DNA from: Laccaria trichodermophora
Taxonomy: Eukaryota; Basidiomycota; Agaricomycetes; Agaricales; Hydnangiaceae
Direction: 5' to 3'
Length of the DNA stretch: 64,000 nt
NCBI GenBank assembly: GCA_018417955.1
Contig: JACTVC010000001.1
Coordinates: forward strand, 558,001-622,000
Position 1 is the first letter of the stretch. Every line of letters starts with the position of its first letter. This document shows, piece after piece, positions 22,062 to 32,955 of the stretch. Under the pieces are notes generated by a model. That model was not told the origin of the DNA. It made no database searches and saw nothing but the letters and a program-made list of their open reading frames with translations. A program made the translations under genes and the position numbers.

Positions 22062-22274
22062 TTCAAAAAATTCACTGAAGTGGAGGGACTCTTTTTACCG
22101 CGTCAGAACGATAATTTGAAGGACAAGGAGATGTAGTCTCCTTGTCTAGGATTTGGAGACATAGTACATAGTGTTTGTACTTATGAGTACAAACACAATA
22201 TTTCGTTCTGACGCTCGATCGTTATCTTATCCGATAATGAGCTTGCACTCGTTCCTCGTGCTTGCTCATCGCGG
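22062..22274 (-). repeat. Split direct repeat X1 (terminal) with a branched stem structure
   Basis: This 213-bp unit can fold into an 11-bp outer stem (GCGTCAGAACG at 22100-22110 with CGTTCTGACGC at 22204-22214). The outer stem encloses two perfect hairpins: GACAAGGAGA/TCTCCTTGTC (22122-22146) and GTTTGTACT/AGTACAAAC (22173-22194). X2 carries the same structure. Confidence 0.9.
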
Positions 22275-22757
22275 AACTTTCGATAATTTCTGGCCAGTTT
22301 CGACCTGTTTTTCTCCTTAAATGTTGCAGTTTTTTGGTCCAAAATTTTGGCCATGCCAATTCCTCGTGGGAAAAACTTCGGAGGTGCGTTTTTCGACGCA
22401 TTTCGCAAATCCGAGCCAGAATCTGGAAAAATCTCAGCTCTAGATACATTATTTACCAAGATATCAAATTAGTGGGCTTTGCTTGTCCACGACTGTACTC
22501 TATGTATGAGTATATATATTCCTTGAATTCTTTTTGAAATTTCCAGACACCATGCACCATGGCCCACTGCTAACCATCAAATATTGAATGGTTTTGTCCA
22601 CAGACAGCAGATACTTAAAAACATTACTATGATTCAAGACAAACTAGTATACATACACTTTGAGGACGTTGATATTTTTACAAATGAAAAGGATAGTCTC
22701 GAAGCGTCTCGAAGCATAGCCATAACAAAGAGATAAGTGTATGATGCATTTATATGT

Positions 22758-25700
22758 CTAGATGCCTGGTCCAAAGCTGGTGAGAGCCATCCCACCCAAC
22801 CAAGCCATTTCGATAACGGCACGCCCAATTGGTGTCATTACAAGGTCCGACTCTACTTCTTCGTCCTCTTCATTTCTAAGAGCACGGGTTGATAACGCAG
22901 GAGAGGTTGGGAAGCTGCGACACAAGCCCATTTTCTCTAGACTTTCAGGCAGAAATTCGATGCCCGCTTCACGCGAGTGACACACGCCAATCACCCAGTC
23001 AACAAGACCCTGGTCGCGAATAGAAGTTGGCATGCTTCCATATGCATCTGCTAGCGGGCCCTGAACGGCCAAGCCCTGGTCGGGAATGCGAACGCCTGAT
23101 CCTTGTAGATCGTGATATGCAACAACGCGAGCGCTGATGTGGAACGTGGTGAGGAGGACGTGATCGCGATTTTTGACGGAGTCGTGTGATGACGTTGGTG
23201 AGTTGCGGGCACGTTTCGAATTCTTGCCCCCAGTCTGCTTGACTTTCTGTTGTTCCTGCTCAGCGGGCGTCTGGAAAGGGACTTTGTAGTATATAAGTAA
23301 ATATTGTCGACTGTCAGTGGAGATCGTTGGCATCGTATAAGGATACTTCTGTGCCGATTTTGCATCCGTTTCGCCCGGCCAGAGAGGCAGAAGCATATAT
23401 AGAGAATCCGTAGGAATGTCTTGGAAAATGTCGGCTTGAGCTGCATCGCTCGTGAGACGTCTCGAATTTTTCGAGCTTTGTTGCTCGCGTTTGCGTTTAT
23501 GTGAGCTGTGGTGGGTGCCTTTGATCTCGTGAAGGGCAGGAAGAAGCCCAACATCTTGAAAAGACGTGTTAAGGTCGTCTACAATGCCTTTACGGACCTC
23601 AGAATTGTGCCGAGAAGGGGCGACCGCCCAAGGAGGCTTGTACGATTTGGCTTTGTAATTTGAGGCATTCCTTTGTTTTCCCCAGCTAAATAAGCTGCCG
23701 AAGCCATTCTCTTGCGACGAGGGCGGTTCCGAGCTGTCATGGAGTATTGTCTCGTATACTTCCTGATGAGGCGTACGAGTGGGCCGTTTGATGCCGGTAA
23801 ACAAATCGTCATCGTCTTCATCGTCCCCTACGTGACGGCGGTATCGCCCGCGAGAGACAGTGCGATCGGATGAAGTTGTTGTCGTTTCTTGAGTCATGAT
23901 TGAACTTGAGGCGGTAGAGCATACGATATTGCCAGCTGGGGAGGAGGACGCAATACGAGACGGCCCACTCACAAGCGTCATGCTACCGCCACTGGAAATA
24001 GCACCTCCTGCGCTACTGACGCTACTCTCCGAGCTGAAGTCCTTCTTTGGGCGGTCAGACTTAGACTTGTTGCTCCTCCACTTTTTTGCGTCCTCCGTTT
24101 CCTTCTTTTTCCCTTTTTCCTTCGCTCTCCTTTCGCTGTCCCGTTCACGTTTCATCCTTTCTAGATCTCGCGGGCTAGTACGCCCGCTCTCATCTAGGAG
24201 ACCATGCGATTCCAGCTTCCTTGTAGTAGTTGTGCTGGTATACGCTTCTTGAACTCGACGCGGACCTAGTAGAATCATGCTCGTGGATTTCTTTCGATTT
24301 GCATCAACATTACTTGGGGTGATAGGCATGCGGGAAGTTGTGGGTGGTCGCAAAGACGATGTAGTCGTTTTTGGGGTTATGCGGTAGTGGCGACTTATCG
24401 AGAAGGCAACGGCCTTTGAGTGTTTATGGATGCTAGCGATGGGGCCATCAGACAGATCGCGTTGGTTCGCGTATGGTGTTCGATGATGAGTAATGTTCAA
24501 ACGCTGTTGAGGTGCCTTCCCCGGTTCGACAGCTAGTAGGGAAAGAAGTTGGGCTCTCGTCAATAAGCTACACATTAAAAAACATACCTTGAGCATTCTT
24601 TCGATTGACTTTGTAACGCCCATTTGTATGGCTGAACCACCATTCCTCCGCGTCTACAGCCATCCCTCTCCAATGTTGCTCCTTGGCCTTTTCCTTTCCA
24701 AATGCCTTGTCCCTTGGGTCACGCCCATCAAAAATACCAGGACTTGTAGAGGGAGCAGTGCTTGGGCGGGGGCCGAAAAAATTGGAAATGCTGTGCCTCT
24801 CTCGGTCACCCCTCATCCTGGGCTCATCCTCAGATCGTAGGCGATCGGCTTTTTCCCTCTGGAAAGTCCACTTCTGTTGCTGGTTCTTATAACCTTCCCC
24901 GCCCCATTTGTGTGCCAACGTTTTGTGGAAGAAATCGCCGCTATTACAAGAAACGACGCTTTGACGACGTTCACTGGTCGTACTTTCCCTCCGCGATACG
25001 CGCTCGGACGGTCGACGCCCTGTAGACATAGGAGCAATTATATCATTCATTTCTGACTGATCGAAGCCAGTGATGCCACCTGCCCAGTTATTCCAGGCAG
25101 TATCGATGCCCGACATCGCACTATCATTCGCTGAGGCAGGTGTAGGATTAGGCGTGATGCCGGCCGCCATTGGACTAGCCGTTACGAGGGGTAAGACGGC
25201 ATCCTTGTCCCGCTGTAACGATTTCTTTCTTAGATCACGCCAATCTCCTTCACTCTGAGGAACGGAGGTCGGCGCTAGGAACTCTTCGGTTGGATGAGAA
25301 GGTCCACCCATGTCAGAAGATCGCAAATGCTCCAAACTTTTACTCGGCCTTCTTAACGTTGTGGTACTGTCCTCGCGGTAACGGCCTTGAACGTGGAATC
25401 TACTTGAAGGCATGCCTGGAGTGGCGATAGCCAAGCTTCCTCTCCTTTCGCCGTATGCCATCCTGAAGCTATCGTGCAAACTCTCTTGACTCGGGCTGAC
25501 ATGATCGAAATAGGTGGCACGGTCGCTTCCCTCATTCACGGAACCCACATAGATTTCTTGGTCGTCCTGATCAAAGTCAAAGTCGTCGTCAAAATCTTCC
25601 TCTGAGAGATAAGTAGAGGATTCGGCACCAGAACGCCTGGAGGCTGCGTCGTGAACAAAATTGGAAGGCAAGGGATGACGGTGATCGAGATCATCAGAGC

Positions 25701-26540
25701 TGAGATCATTGGTCGACGTTTGGGGTGTGTTGTTTGACTGTGGGCTGATCTGTGAATTAGCCAGCGAACTCAAGCCGCTCGCACTCGAGAAGGAAGAAAC
25801 GGATGCGGAAGCCGATGACTGGCCGAAAGTATGGCAAGACGCTGTATCCGTGTCCTTTCTTTGTAAACGGCCTCGGCGTGCTCTGACGGACGACGGTGAA
25901 TGGGAGCCACCTGCCGCATTGTGCGATTTCGAGGAGGATGGCTGTGGCCCAACAACAGATGGACGAGGAGTGGTATCGGCTTTGTAAATGAGTTCGTCTG
26001 AGTCTGTTTCATCGCGAGGTCGAGTAAGGGGGTCGACTGATCTTGATGAGAACGAGGAGGGTGGGGCAGCGCCAAAAGTAAAGGTATTAAGTGTATTCTG
26101 AAGATACATGCGATCATTACCGTCTTTTGATGTGGGTGTGACAACATTTGGTTGAGGGAACGAAGGCAGATCGCAGTTGCTTTGGGAGGCATGAGAGCGA
26201 GACGATCTGCGGAGGAATAGAAATTTAGTAGGAAAACGCAGAAGGAGGGTAGAAAAGAGACAGACGTTGACGTGCGACTGCCGTTCGCATTCTGGTCGTT
26301 CAAGATTTTCCTGCCAATAGCTGGTTTTATGAGATTGCCATGTTGAGATTCTGAAGACGATGGCGACGGCGTGATGTTGCTATCGTCTAAAAGGAGAGAG
26401 GAGCAAGAGGTGGGCGTGTTCAAAGTAGAGTTGGCGATGGTCGTTGGTGGGGGAACAGTGGGCGCAAGTAGTGTGGGTCTTCTAGAGGGAGGTTGCTTTT
26501 GGGGAGCACCGCGAGAGGACTTGCGCTTGAAGATATTCAT
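22758..26540 (-). CDS. Large conserved-looking protein of unknown function
   Basis: Exon 1 is 26540-26266, exon 2 is 26206-24588 and exon 3 is 24532-22758, 1222 aa; all three joins keep frame. I do not recognise it. The N-terminal half is Ser/Pro-rich and likely disordered, with an acidic run (EEDFDDDFDFDQDDQE). More ordered segments are WAGGITGFDQSEMNDIIAPM, AEEWWFSHTNGRYKVNRKNA and QRLNITHHRTPYANQRDLSD. A Lys/Arg-rich stretch (RMKRERDSERRAKEKGKKKE) follows, then a C-terminal part with LYMLLPLWPGET and YLLIYYKVPF. The C-terminus ends MALTSFGPGI. There is no signal peptide or membrane helix. The first intron uses a weak GTCTGT donor. It is the first host gene after the transposon island, and its 3' end lies 261 bp from the transposon end. 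Confidence 0.75.
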
Positions 26541-26759
26541 GATTGAAGGAGAAAGAGAAGGGAAATCCAAATGAATCCAGGTGAATACAAGGGTATGAAG
26601 GGCAGAGTCAGTAAGTATAATGGGTACAATGTTGTATAGCAGACAGTCGCCACGTGAGTTAGCATGCCAGCCCACGCGAGCCTACACGTGGGAACAGGTT
26701 CCAATTTTGTAACAAAGAACAAAGGTTGCTTCGAATACCATACTCTATCATCGACCACC

Positions 26760-29492
26760 TCACAGCTTAGCATCCTTCTTCATCTTCACGACCTTCTCAA
26801 TGTCTTGGTATTTATAGTACAATTGGAGTGACTCGGGGTTGGCCACCGTTCCACTCGGCTGTAGGTTTGATCCAGAGACGATTTGCTTGACAGCAATTTC
26901 AACCTTCTTTCCATTGACCGTGTACTGGGCGGAGATGAGTAATTTGAGGAAAATGGTTTATCAACTTCACTAACCGGGATATCAGAAACTTCAAAGATAT
27001 AGGCGGGAACGTGCCGGGCACTCAGTCTCCTCCTTATGGTGATACGTATTTGAGAGATGAGTGCCAGGGAGAGGATGTACCCTGGACGCATTTTGACGAA
27101 CAGCAACACACGCTCGTCTCTATCATGCGAACGACGCTGTCCGATACAAAGAGAATCATCGATCACTTTGGAGAATGGCTCCAAGGCCGAATAAATTTCT
27201 GCGGAGCCAAAGCGAACGCCACTGGGATTGAGAACACCGTCACTGAGAGAAGAATGTTAAATCGAATTTATCTAGTAGCAATTTTTGGCCTCACCTGCGT
27301 CCTAAAATCATAATGCCCTTTGTGGCCCGATCCACTACTATGAGATCGCCTTGCCTCCAAATTTCTTGAATAAAGAAATGAGCATCTCCAGAAATCAGTA
27401 TGCAAAGAAAAAATATCTACCAGGATACATGCTAAAATAAGCATCTAGAAACTTCTTTCCTCCCTCATCACCCCAGAAGCACACTGGCAGCGATGGATGG
27501 GGCCGCGTACACACCAGCTCGCCTGGTTCGCCAAGATGTTCGATATTGTTCCCACTTGGATCAAAAACTTCGACCTTCATTCCGAGTGACTTGCACTGTA
27601 TTTCTGAAAAGATGTCATCATAATAAAATCTATCTTTTGCCAAAGTTGCACACCTCCTGAATACACGGGTAAGGATGGAGTGCCGGCGACGACTGGTTGG
27701 GATTTTTCAGATTAACCCCGCTTTCAAGTTATGCACTCACAACATGCACATATGTCGGTGCCTCCGCTCATTGAGACGAGATGAACGTCACTGCCAAAAG
27801 CGTGGAATGCCCATTCGAAAAGAGGTGGTGTTAGAACGGCGCCTGTGCAACTGATAGTTTTCAGTGCTTCAAACGAGCCCAGTTCCACTGAAAGAAAGCT
27901 TCAGTACATGGCGGGGTATAGATTTACCAAAACTTTACGGGGATTAATCCCTTTTCCTTGGATTTCAGCCAAGAACCTTGGACTCGTTCCGAGGATCGAG
28001 ACTCTATCCACAGATTAGGAGGAGAACCAGGTGCAGAATCATAACGGACCCTTGGTCATTGATAAATTGAAGGAAAGTTTTGATATCAGGGTGGAAGGGC
28101 GATCCATCGTATAGAATGATCCGTGATCCACAAGCAAGCCCCGTCAACATAAAAGTCCACATCATCCAAGCAGTCTAAGGAGGCGTTCGGTCAAGACCTA
28201 TGGTGGTGGTTGCTGCTTTCGGACGTACGGTTGTGTACTGGAAGTAAGTGTCCTCCGGAGAAGCACCGAGCGACATCTTGATATCCTTTTTGGTTTGGAG
28301 AAGGACGCCCTGTTGCAGGTGTGAAAATGAGAATGAAGGAGCTAACGTTGGCCGAAAACTGACCCCTGCGGAATGAACGATGCACTTGGGTTTTCCAGAC
28401 GTCCCAGAGCTGTATAAGATGAAAAGAGGCTGACTAAAAGGAAGTTGCTCGAATTCAAGTTTGCGATCATCTGCAGACTCTAAAAATGCGGAAAGTGTAG
28501 TGCTGCCGGTGATGTTCGTCATCTATTTGCGTGTTTGAAAGACACGGGCGTACCTCGTGGCATCCTCAAGATTTGTTTCATTCTCGGTTATACAACTCGG
28601 TAGCAAAACAGCTTGCTGTAGACCTTTGGAAGAGAGGTCCTTGATCACCTCTGTGACTTTGAGAAGGAGATCCAAAGGTTTTCCCCCGTACAACACCTCT
28701 ATTTCAGCGAAAATGAACTTGGGTGTGATTTGGCGATACCTGTCAAGGATGCCCTGAAAATTTGATTGGGGTGCTGGTTAAAACATGAGATTACTTACAG
28801 AAGTTCCCATGTCCGTCGCAGTACTTGAAAATATACCTCCTATGCTTGCTGTCGCCAAAGCAATGACGACACTGTGTAGAGAGTTTGTTATGATTGCTGA
28901 TAATTATCCACGTTTGACAAAGAACGTTGACCAAGGTACAAGGCTGCTGACCTGCGACCCGATCACCCACTTTTAATCCGTGCACCTTCAACGCCGCGGC
29001 CATGACCCGTACCATTTCGCGTAACTCTCGGAAGGTGCAGTTGGTGATGACTCCTGATTCTCCAGTTGCAGTTATTGCTATGGCGTCGTCTGTCCTATTA
29101 AGCAAGTTTTCCGCGTAGTTAAGTCTCGCTCCAGGAAACCATAGAGGCACTTCATCTAAGACGCCTTTCTCCAAAATTTTCGTCTGTGATCCGATTCTGA
29201 GCAGATGAAGGAAACGATGCAATAAGTGGCATACCTTTTGCGGTGGTACAGAGGATATTATCCCAAGAAACTCCCACAGCTCCAGCCAAAAGTTGTTATC
29301 CTCAACGGAGTATCTGTGTAGATCATGATAGTTTTCTAAGCAAGATAAGGATAAGATGAAAGTAAAAATTGGGAGGCGCTAACCCAATTTCAGGCCATAT
29401 TTGCGATTTATCTGGCGGCGAAGCGCATCTGCGCAAGAGTCAGCGGGACGTCGGGGCTTCCAAAGGGGCTTTGAGTCTGCAAAGTACTGCAT
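26760..29492 (-). CDS. Acetoacetyl-CoA synthetase (acetoacetate-CoA ligase)
   Basis: Fifteen exons give 673 aa: 29492-29384, 29335-29235, 29183-28952, 28896-28799, 28753-28554, 28502-28364, 28309-28229, 28174-28050, 28003-27939, 27887-27741, 27692-27654, 27603-27421, 27364-27295, 27242-26975, 26924-26760. It activates acetoacetate to acetoacetyl-CoA with ATP in the cytosol, feeding sterol and lipid synthesis. The N-terminus has KPLWKPRRPADS and YSVEDNNFWLELWEF, then WFPGARLNYAENLL. The adenylation loop is ILYSSGTSGKPKCIVHSAG, followed by FQYTT, VSMSGGTDICAC, LGEPGELVCTRP and the GRSDGVLNPSGVRFG hinge region. VNGKKVEIAVKQ near the end contains the catalytic Lys motif. Length and order match the family. 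Some very short exons were placed by frame and similarity. Confidence 0.9.
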
Positions 29493-29826
29493 GCTTTCGT
29501 AGCGGCAATGGGGCGTTAGAGAGAGGTTATGGGTGGCGTCCTATATGTACCTCTGAAATACAATGGTTCGGAGTGGTGTGCACTGTGTTCCTGATAAAGG
29601 GATCAAGGAAGTTCGTTTAATTTTGTTCAGATACATACTTAGATTGTACTTAGATCAAACACGCTTCAAAGCGGCTTGACCATGTACTACGCATAGTAAT
29701 TGCATTGAACCCACGTGGCAAGTGACGGAGAGTTCTTCAACTGCACTTTCTAGTTGAACCACCACATACTTACACTACGGACTCGAGTAACTCTTTTCCC
29801 AACGGCCACCTTGAGTCTCTCCCCTA
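29493..29826. promoter_or_regulatory. Shared intergenic region of a divergent gene pair
   Basis: The 334 bp separate the start codons of acetoacetyl-CoA synthetase (-) and Sey1 (+), so both promoters must lie here or in the first exons. I see no clear TATA box or known operator. Confidence 0.5.
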
Positions 29827-32811
29827 ATGGCGTCAGCTGCCCCTGCCAACCTACGAGCACAAGATACTCCCTACGCACCCCCTACCAGCCTCCCGACGTC
29901 ATCGTCACAGACGGCGAGAATACAAATAATCGACGACGAGAAGAAGTTCACGTTCGTATTCATTTTCATTGTTGTGCTTCTCGCTGTTCATCTACGTTCA
30001 CATGTCTCCAGTCCTGATCTAGCCACGCAGATCGAACGGTGGGGTCTTCGAGATGCTGGCTTCTCGTACAACATAGTAGCTGTCTTTGGTTCTCAGTCAA
30101 CGGGGAAGAGTGGGTAGCCCCATTGGAAACCACTCTCGATGCTCACGCCGCTTCAAAGGTACACTTTTGAACAGGTTGTTTGGGACCACCTTCGACGTGA
30201 TGGACGAAACTAGGCGACAGCAGACAACCAAAGGTGCGACTTGTGTCTCGAGGAAACGATTCCGTATAACCCAGAATAGGTATCTGGATGTGTCGCGGGA
30301 AGGACATGGGCGTCATGGTAATGGACGTCGAAGGAACGGATGGCCGCGAACGAGGGGAAGACCAGGTAGGCAGCTTCGACTTTTGACGTGGCCATTGGTT
30401 CACAAGAAATCTAGGACTTTGAGCGAAAATCCGCGTTGTTCTCCTTGGCGTCATCCGAAATCCTCATTGTCAACCTCTGGGAGCACCAAGTTGGTCTCTA
30501 TCAGGGTGCCAACATGGGCTTGCTCAAGACGGTATTTGAGGTAAACCTCGGACTTTTTGGTAAGAAAGCACAAGATGGGTAAGTTACAACCCATTCAGTC
30601 AAGTTCCGCGGCCACTGACTTCTCTGATTTCGCAGGTCTAACGGCCGTACTCTGCTTCTCTTCGTTATACGCGACCACATCGGCCAAACACCCCTCGCCA
30701 ACTTGCAAGCAACTCTCACGGCGGACTTGAACCGCATTTGGGAAAGCTTGAGCAAGCCCACTGATCTCAAAGACCGCCTATTGTCAGATTATTTTGACTT
30801 GGCATTCACTGCTCTACCGCATAAAATACTTTCGGCTGACAAATTCGAGTCCGAGGTCCAAGAGCTTCGCACTCGGTTCGTCGATAAGGAAAGCAGTGAC
30901 TATCTCTTCAAGCCCGCTTACCACAAACGCATTCCTGCGGATGGAGTGGCGTTTTATATGGAAGGCATATGGGTAAGTGCTTTCCCCTGCGGCTTTGAAG
31001 ACAGGCCTGAAACGGTTTGACTGAAAAGGAACAAGTTCAAACGAATAAGGATCTCGACTTGCCCACACAACAGGAACTATTGGCTCAATTCCGTTGCGAC
31101 GAAATCTCAGCCGTGGCGCTGGCCGAATTCAACGAACAAGCTAAATCACAAAAGCGACCTGTGGAGGGGGGCCGTGTTGTCGAAGGTCTGGGAGCAATGA
31201 TGAACAACTGGAGAACACAAGCTTTGAGTGAGTGCCCATCAGGATAGTGTTGAACTTTTGAACTGAATTCATTTACCAGCGCGCTACGACAGGGATGCCT
31301 CGCGGTATCACAAAGGTGTGTATGGCCGCAAACGGGCTGATCTTGTCGCAGTGTTGGACTCCACACTTTCCCCCCTCTTCCTTGGACAACTCAAGAATCT
31401 CCACAAATCGTGCCTCGTGACCTTCAAGAAAGAGATGTTGGATGGCTTGCATGGGGAGGATTATGACTTTGCGAACGTCTTCAAGAGGGCACGGGAAAGG
31501 TCTGAAAGCACTTTCTCCGAAGGTGGAAAAGAGGCGTTGGTGGAGGGCACAGATTGGAGTTGGGAGGAGGAACTGGAGTTGTTAAGAGATGAGATCCGCG
31601 CCGTCGCTGATCAATGTAGAAAGGATGAGACGACGAAGATGATCAATTTGATTGAGGTTTGTCTTTGTCTTTCATATGGCATTTTGGGATTGAGGGTTGA
31701 CGAGAAAGTGTAGCGGAATCTTAAGAAGCACATTTCGGAGCCGGTGGAATTGCATCTCGGGAAGGCCTCTCCAGACATGTGGGACGAGATACTTCGAGTG
31801 TTCCGAGACACCTTGGATAAAGCCGAGAAGACATATCTGACGAAAGCCAAAAGTTTGTTCAATTACTCTACCATACCATGCGAGTCTCACGACAGTTTGT
31901 GAAGGCTTCAATTGCACCGAGCAAGAAAATACAGCAGCTCTCGATGCCCTTCGCAAGCGTGGATGGGTTGCCTTGCGGGCGAAGATTGATGAACAAACGG
32001 CCGACCCTATTATACTGGGCAAACTTCGCAATCATTTTGAGGAGCGATTCCGTTACGATGAACAGGGTGTTCCAAGAGTGTGGAAACCTGATGATGACAT
32101 TGACAGTGCCTTCATGAAAGCTAAAGATCAGGTATGTCTAATCTAGACTTTTGTTTTCTACTGAAATCTTGAACCGCTCAATATAGACTCTCGACCTCGT
32201 GCCGTTATACTCGAAAATATCTCCAAAAGATACCTCTTTGCAATTTAATCTTCCCTCTGAATCTAACGATTCGTTTTCGAACAATGATTTCGACTTGTCC
32301 ACATCGCTGGTCATATTTACCGAGACGAAATGTCTCGATCTGACAAATAAGTTTCGGCGTGACGCAGATGCGTACTACGTCGAGGCGAAGCGGAGTACAG
32401 TCGCAAGCATCGCACAGATTCCGTATTGGATTTACGGTGTCCTGGTGGTTCTTGGATGGAATGAAGCTATGCTCGTCCTTTTCAATCCACTATATTTCGC
32501 ATTCTTGCTTCTCGCTATGGCGACATCGTGAGGGTCTTTTCTTGTTGCTCGCGCAGTAACTAATTGATGGTTCTGTTGCGAAGGTACATTATTGCACAAC
32601 TAGGCCTGGTGGGACCTCTTTTCCAGGTGACCAGAACGGTCGGAAGTGAAGTATGTTGGAAAGGATTTCCGTGGATTTCGACTGATGTATTTTACAGATC
32701 CAAAGACAAGCGGCAGCTCGGCTACGCGAGCATTTTTCGCAGCCGGTGTTGGCTGAACCTGTGCAAGTTGGTCCGAGCCGTGACAGGGAGGAGGTGGGAC
32801 AGATACAGTAG
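29827..32811 (+). CDS. SEY1: Sey1-type dynamin-like GTPase of ER membrane fusion
   Basis: Thirteen exons give 782 aa: 29827-29951, 30012-30109, 30159-30233, 30280-30365, 30415-30578, 30636-30972, 31029-31227, 31280-31656, 31714-31852, 31905-32131, 32187-32527, 32584-32650, 32698-32811. Sey1 (atlastin/RHD3 family) fuses ER tubules using GTP. The P-loop GSQSTGKS is completed across the second intron, followed by [16 protein letters not shown], the switch Thr in [28 protein letters not shown] and the RDH guanine motif ([12 protein letters not shown]). A long helical middle leads to the paired transmembrane hairpin ([14 protein letters not shown] and [19 protein letters not shown]) and a basic cytosolic tail. 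Length matches fungal Sey1. Confidence 0.95.
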
Positions 32812-32955
32812 ACAATGAGATGTGTGACGTTATGTGACATTTTATTGTGCTCTTTACGGCCTCGACCAGTATGTAAGTACAATGTCGGGTGCGATGGTTT
32901 CGACGCTTTCTGCTTTCTTTTTCCCTCTACTTGTCGTCGCCGGTCGACTTCTGGC

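Larger units (their letters stand above)
15849..22274 (-). mobile_element. Complete tyrosine-recombinase (DIRS-order, Ngaro/PAT-like) retrotransposon
   Basis: On the minus strand the layout is X1 (22274-22062), Gag, RT-RNase H, tyrosine recombinase, Y1 (16533-16311), X2 (16310-16098), a 26-bp spacer, Y2 (16071-15849). This A1-ORFs-B1-A2-B2 pattern of split direct repeats is the hallmark of PAT and Ngaro elements, which integrate a circular DNA through a tyrosine recombinase rather than an integrase. The X copies (213 bp) and Y copies (223 bp) each look identical, so insertion is recent. All three ORFs are open. No methyltransferase or hydrolase ORF is seen. Both outer junctions and the internal X2-Y1 junction share AA, fitting recombination at a two-base core with no target duplication. 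Confidence 0.88.
11096..22497 (-). mobile_element. pogo-like DNA transposon, interrupted by nested elements
   Basis: The 30 bp at 11096-11125 (TACAGTCGTGGACAAGCAAA, then GCCCACTAAT) are repeated perfectly in inverse orientation at 22468-22497. Both ends carry the TA dinucleotide and a CAGT start typical of pogo/Tc1-mariner terminal repeats. Between them lie a pogo-family transposase (12186-14488) and a second ORF (14686-15067), both on the minus strand. The Ngaro-like retroelement (15849-22274) and a MITE (about 11418-11832) lie inside. Removing the retroelement leaves about 5.0 kb, a plausible size for an autonomous element. That one transposon owns both ends is inferred from the perfect repeat match and the enclosed transposase; two separate elements of one family cannot be excluded. 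Confidence 0.6.
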
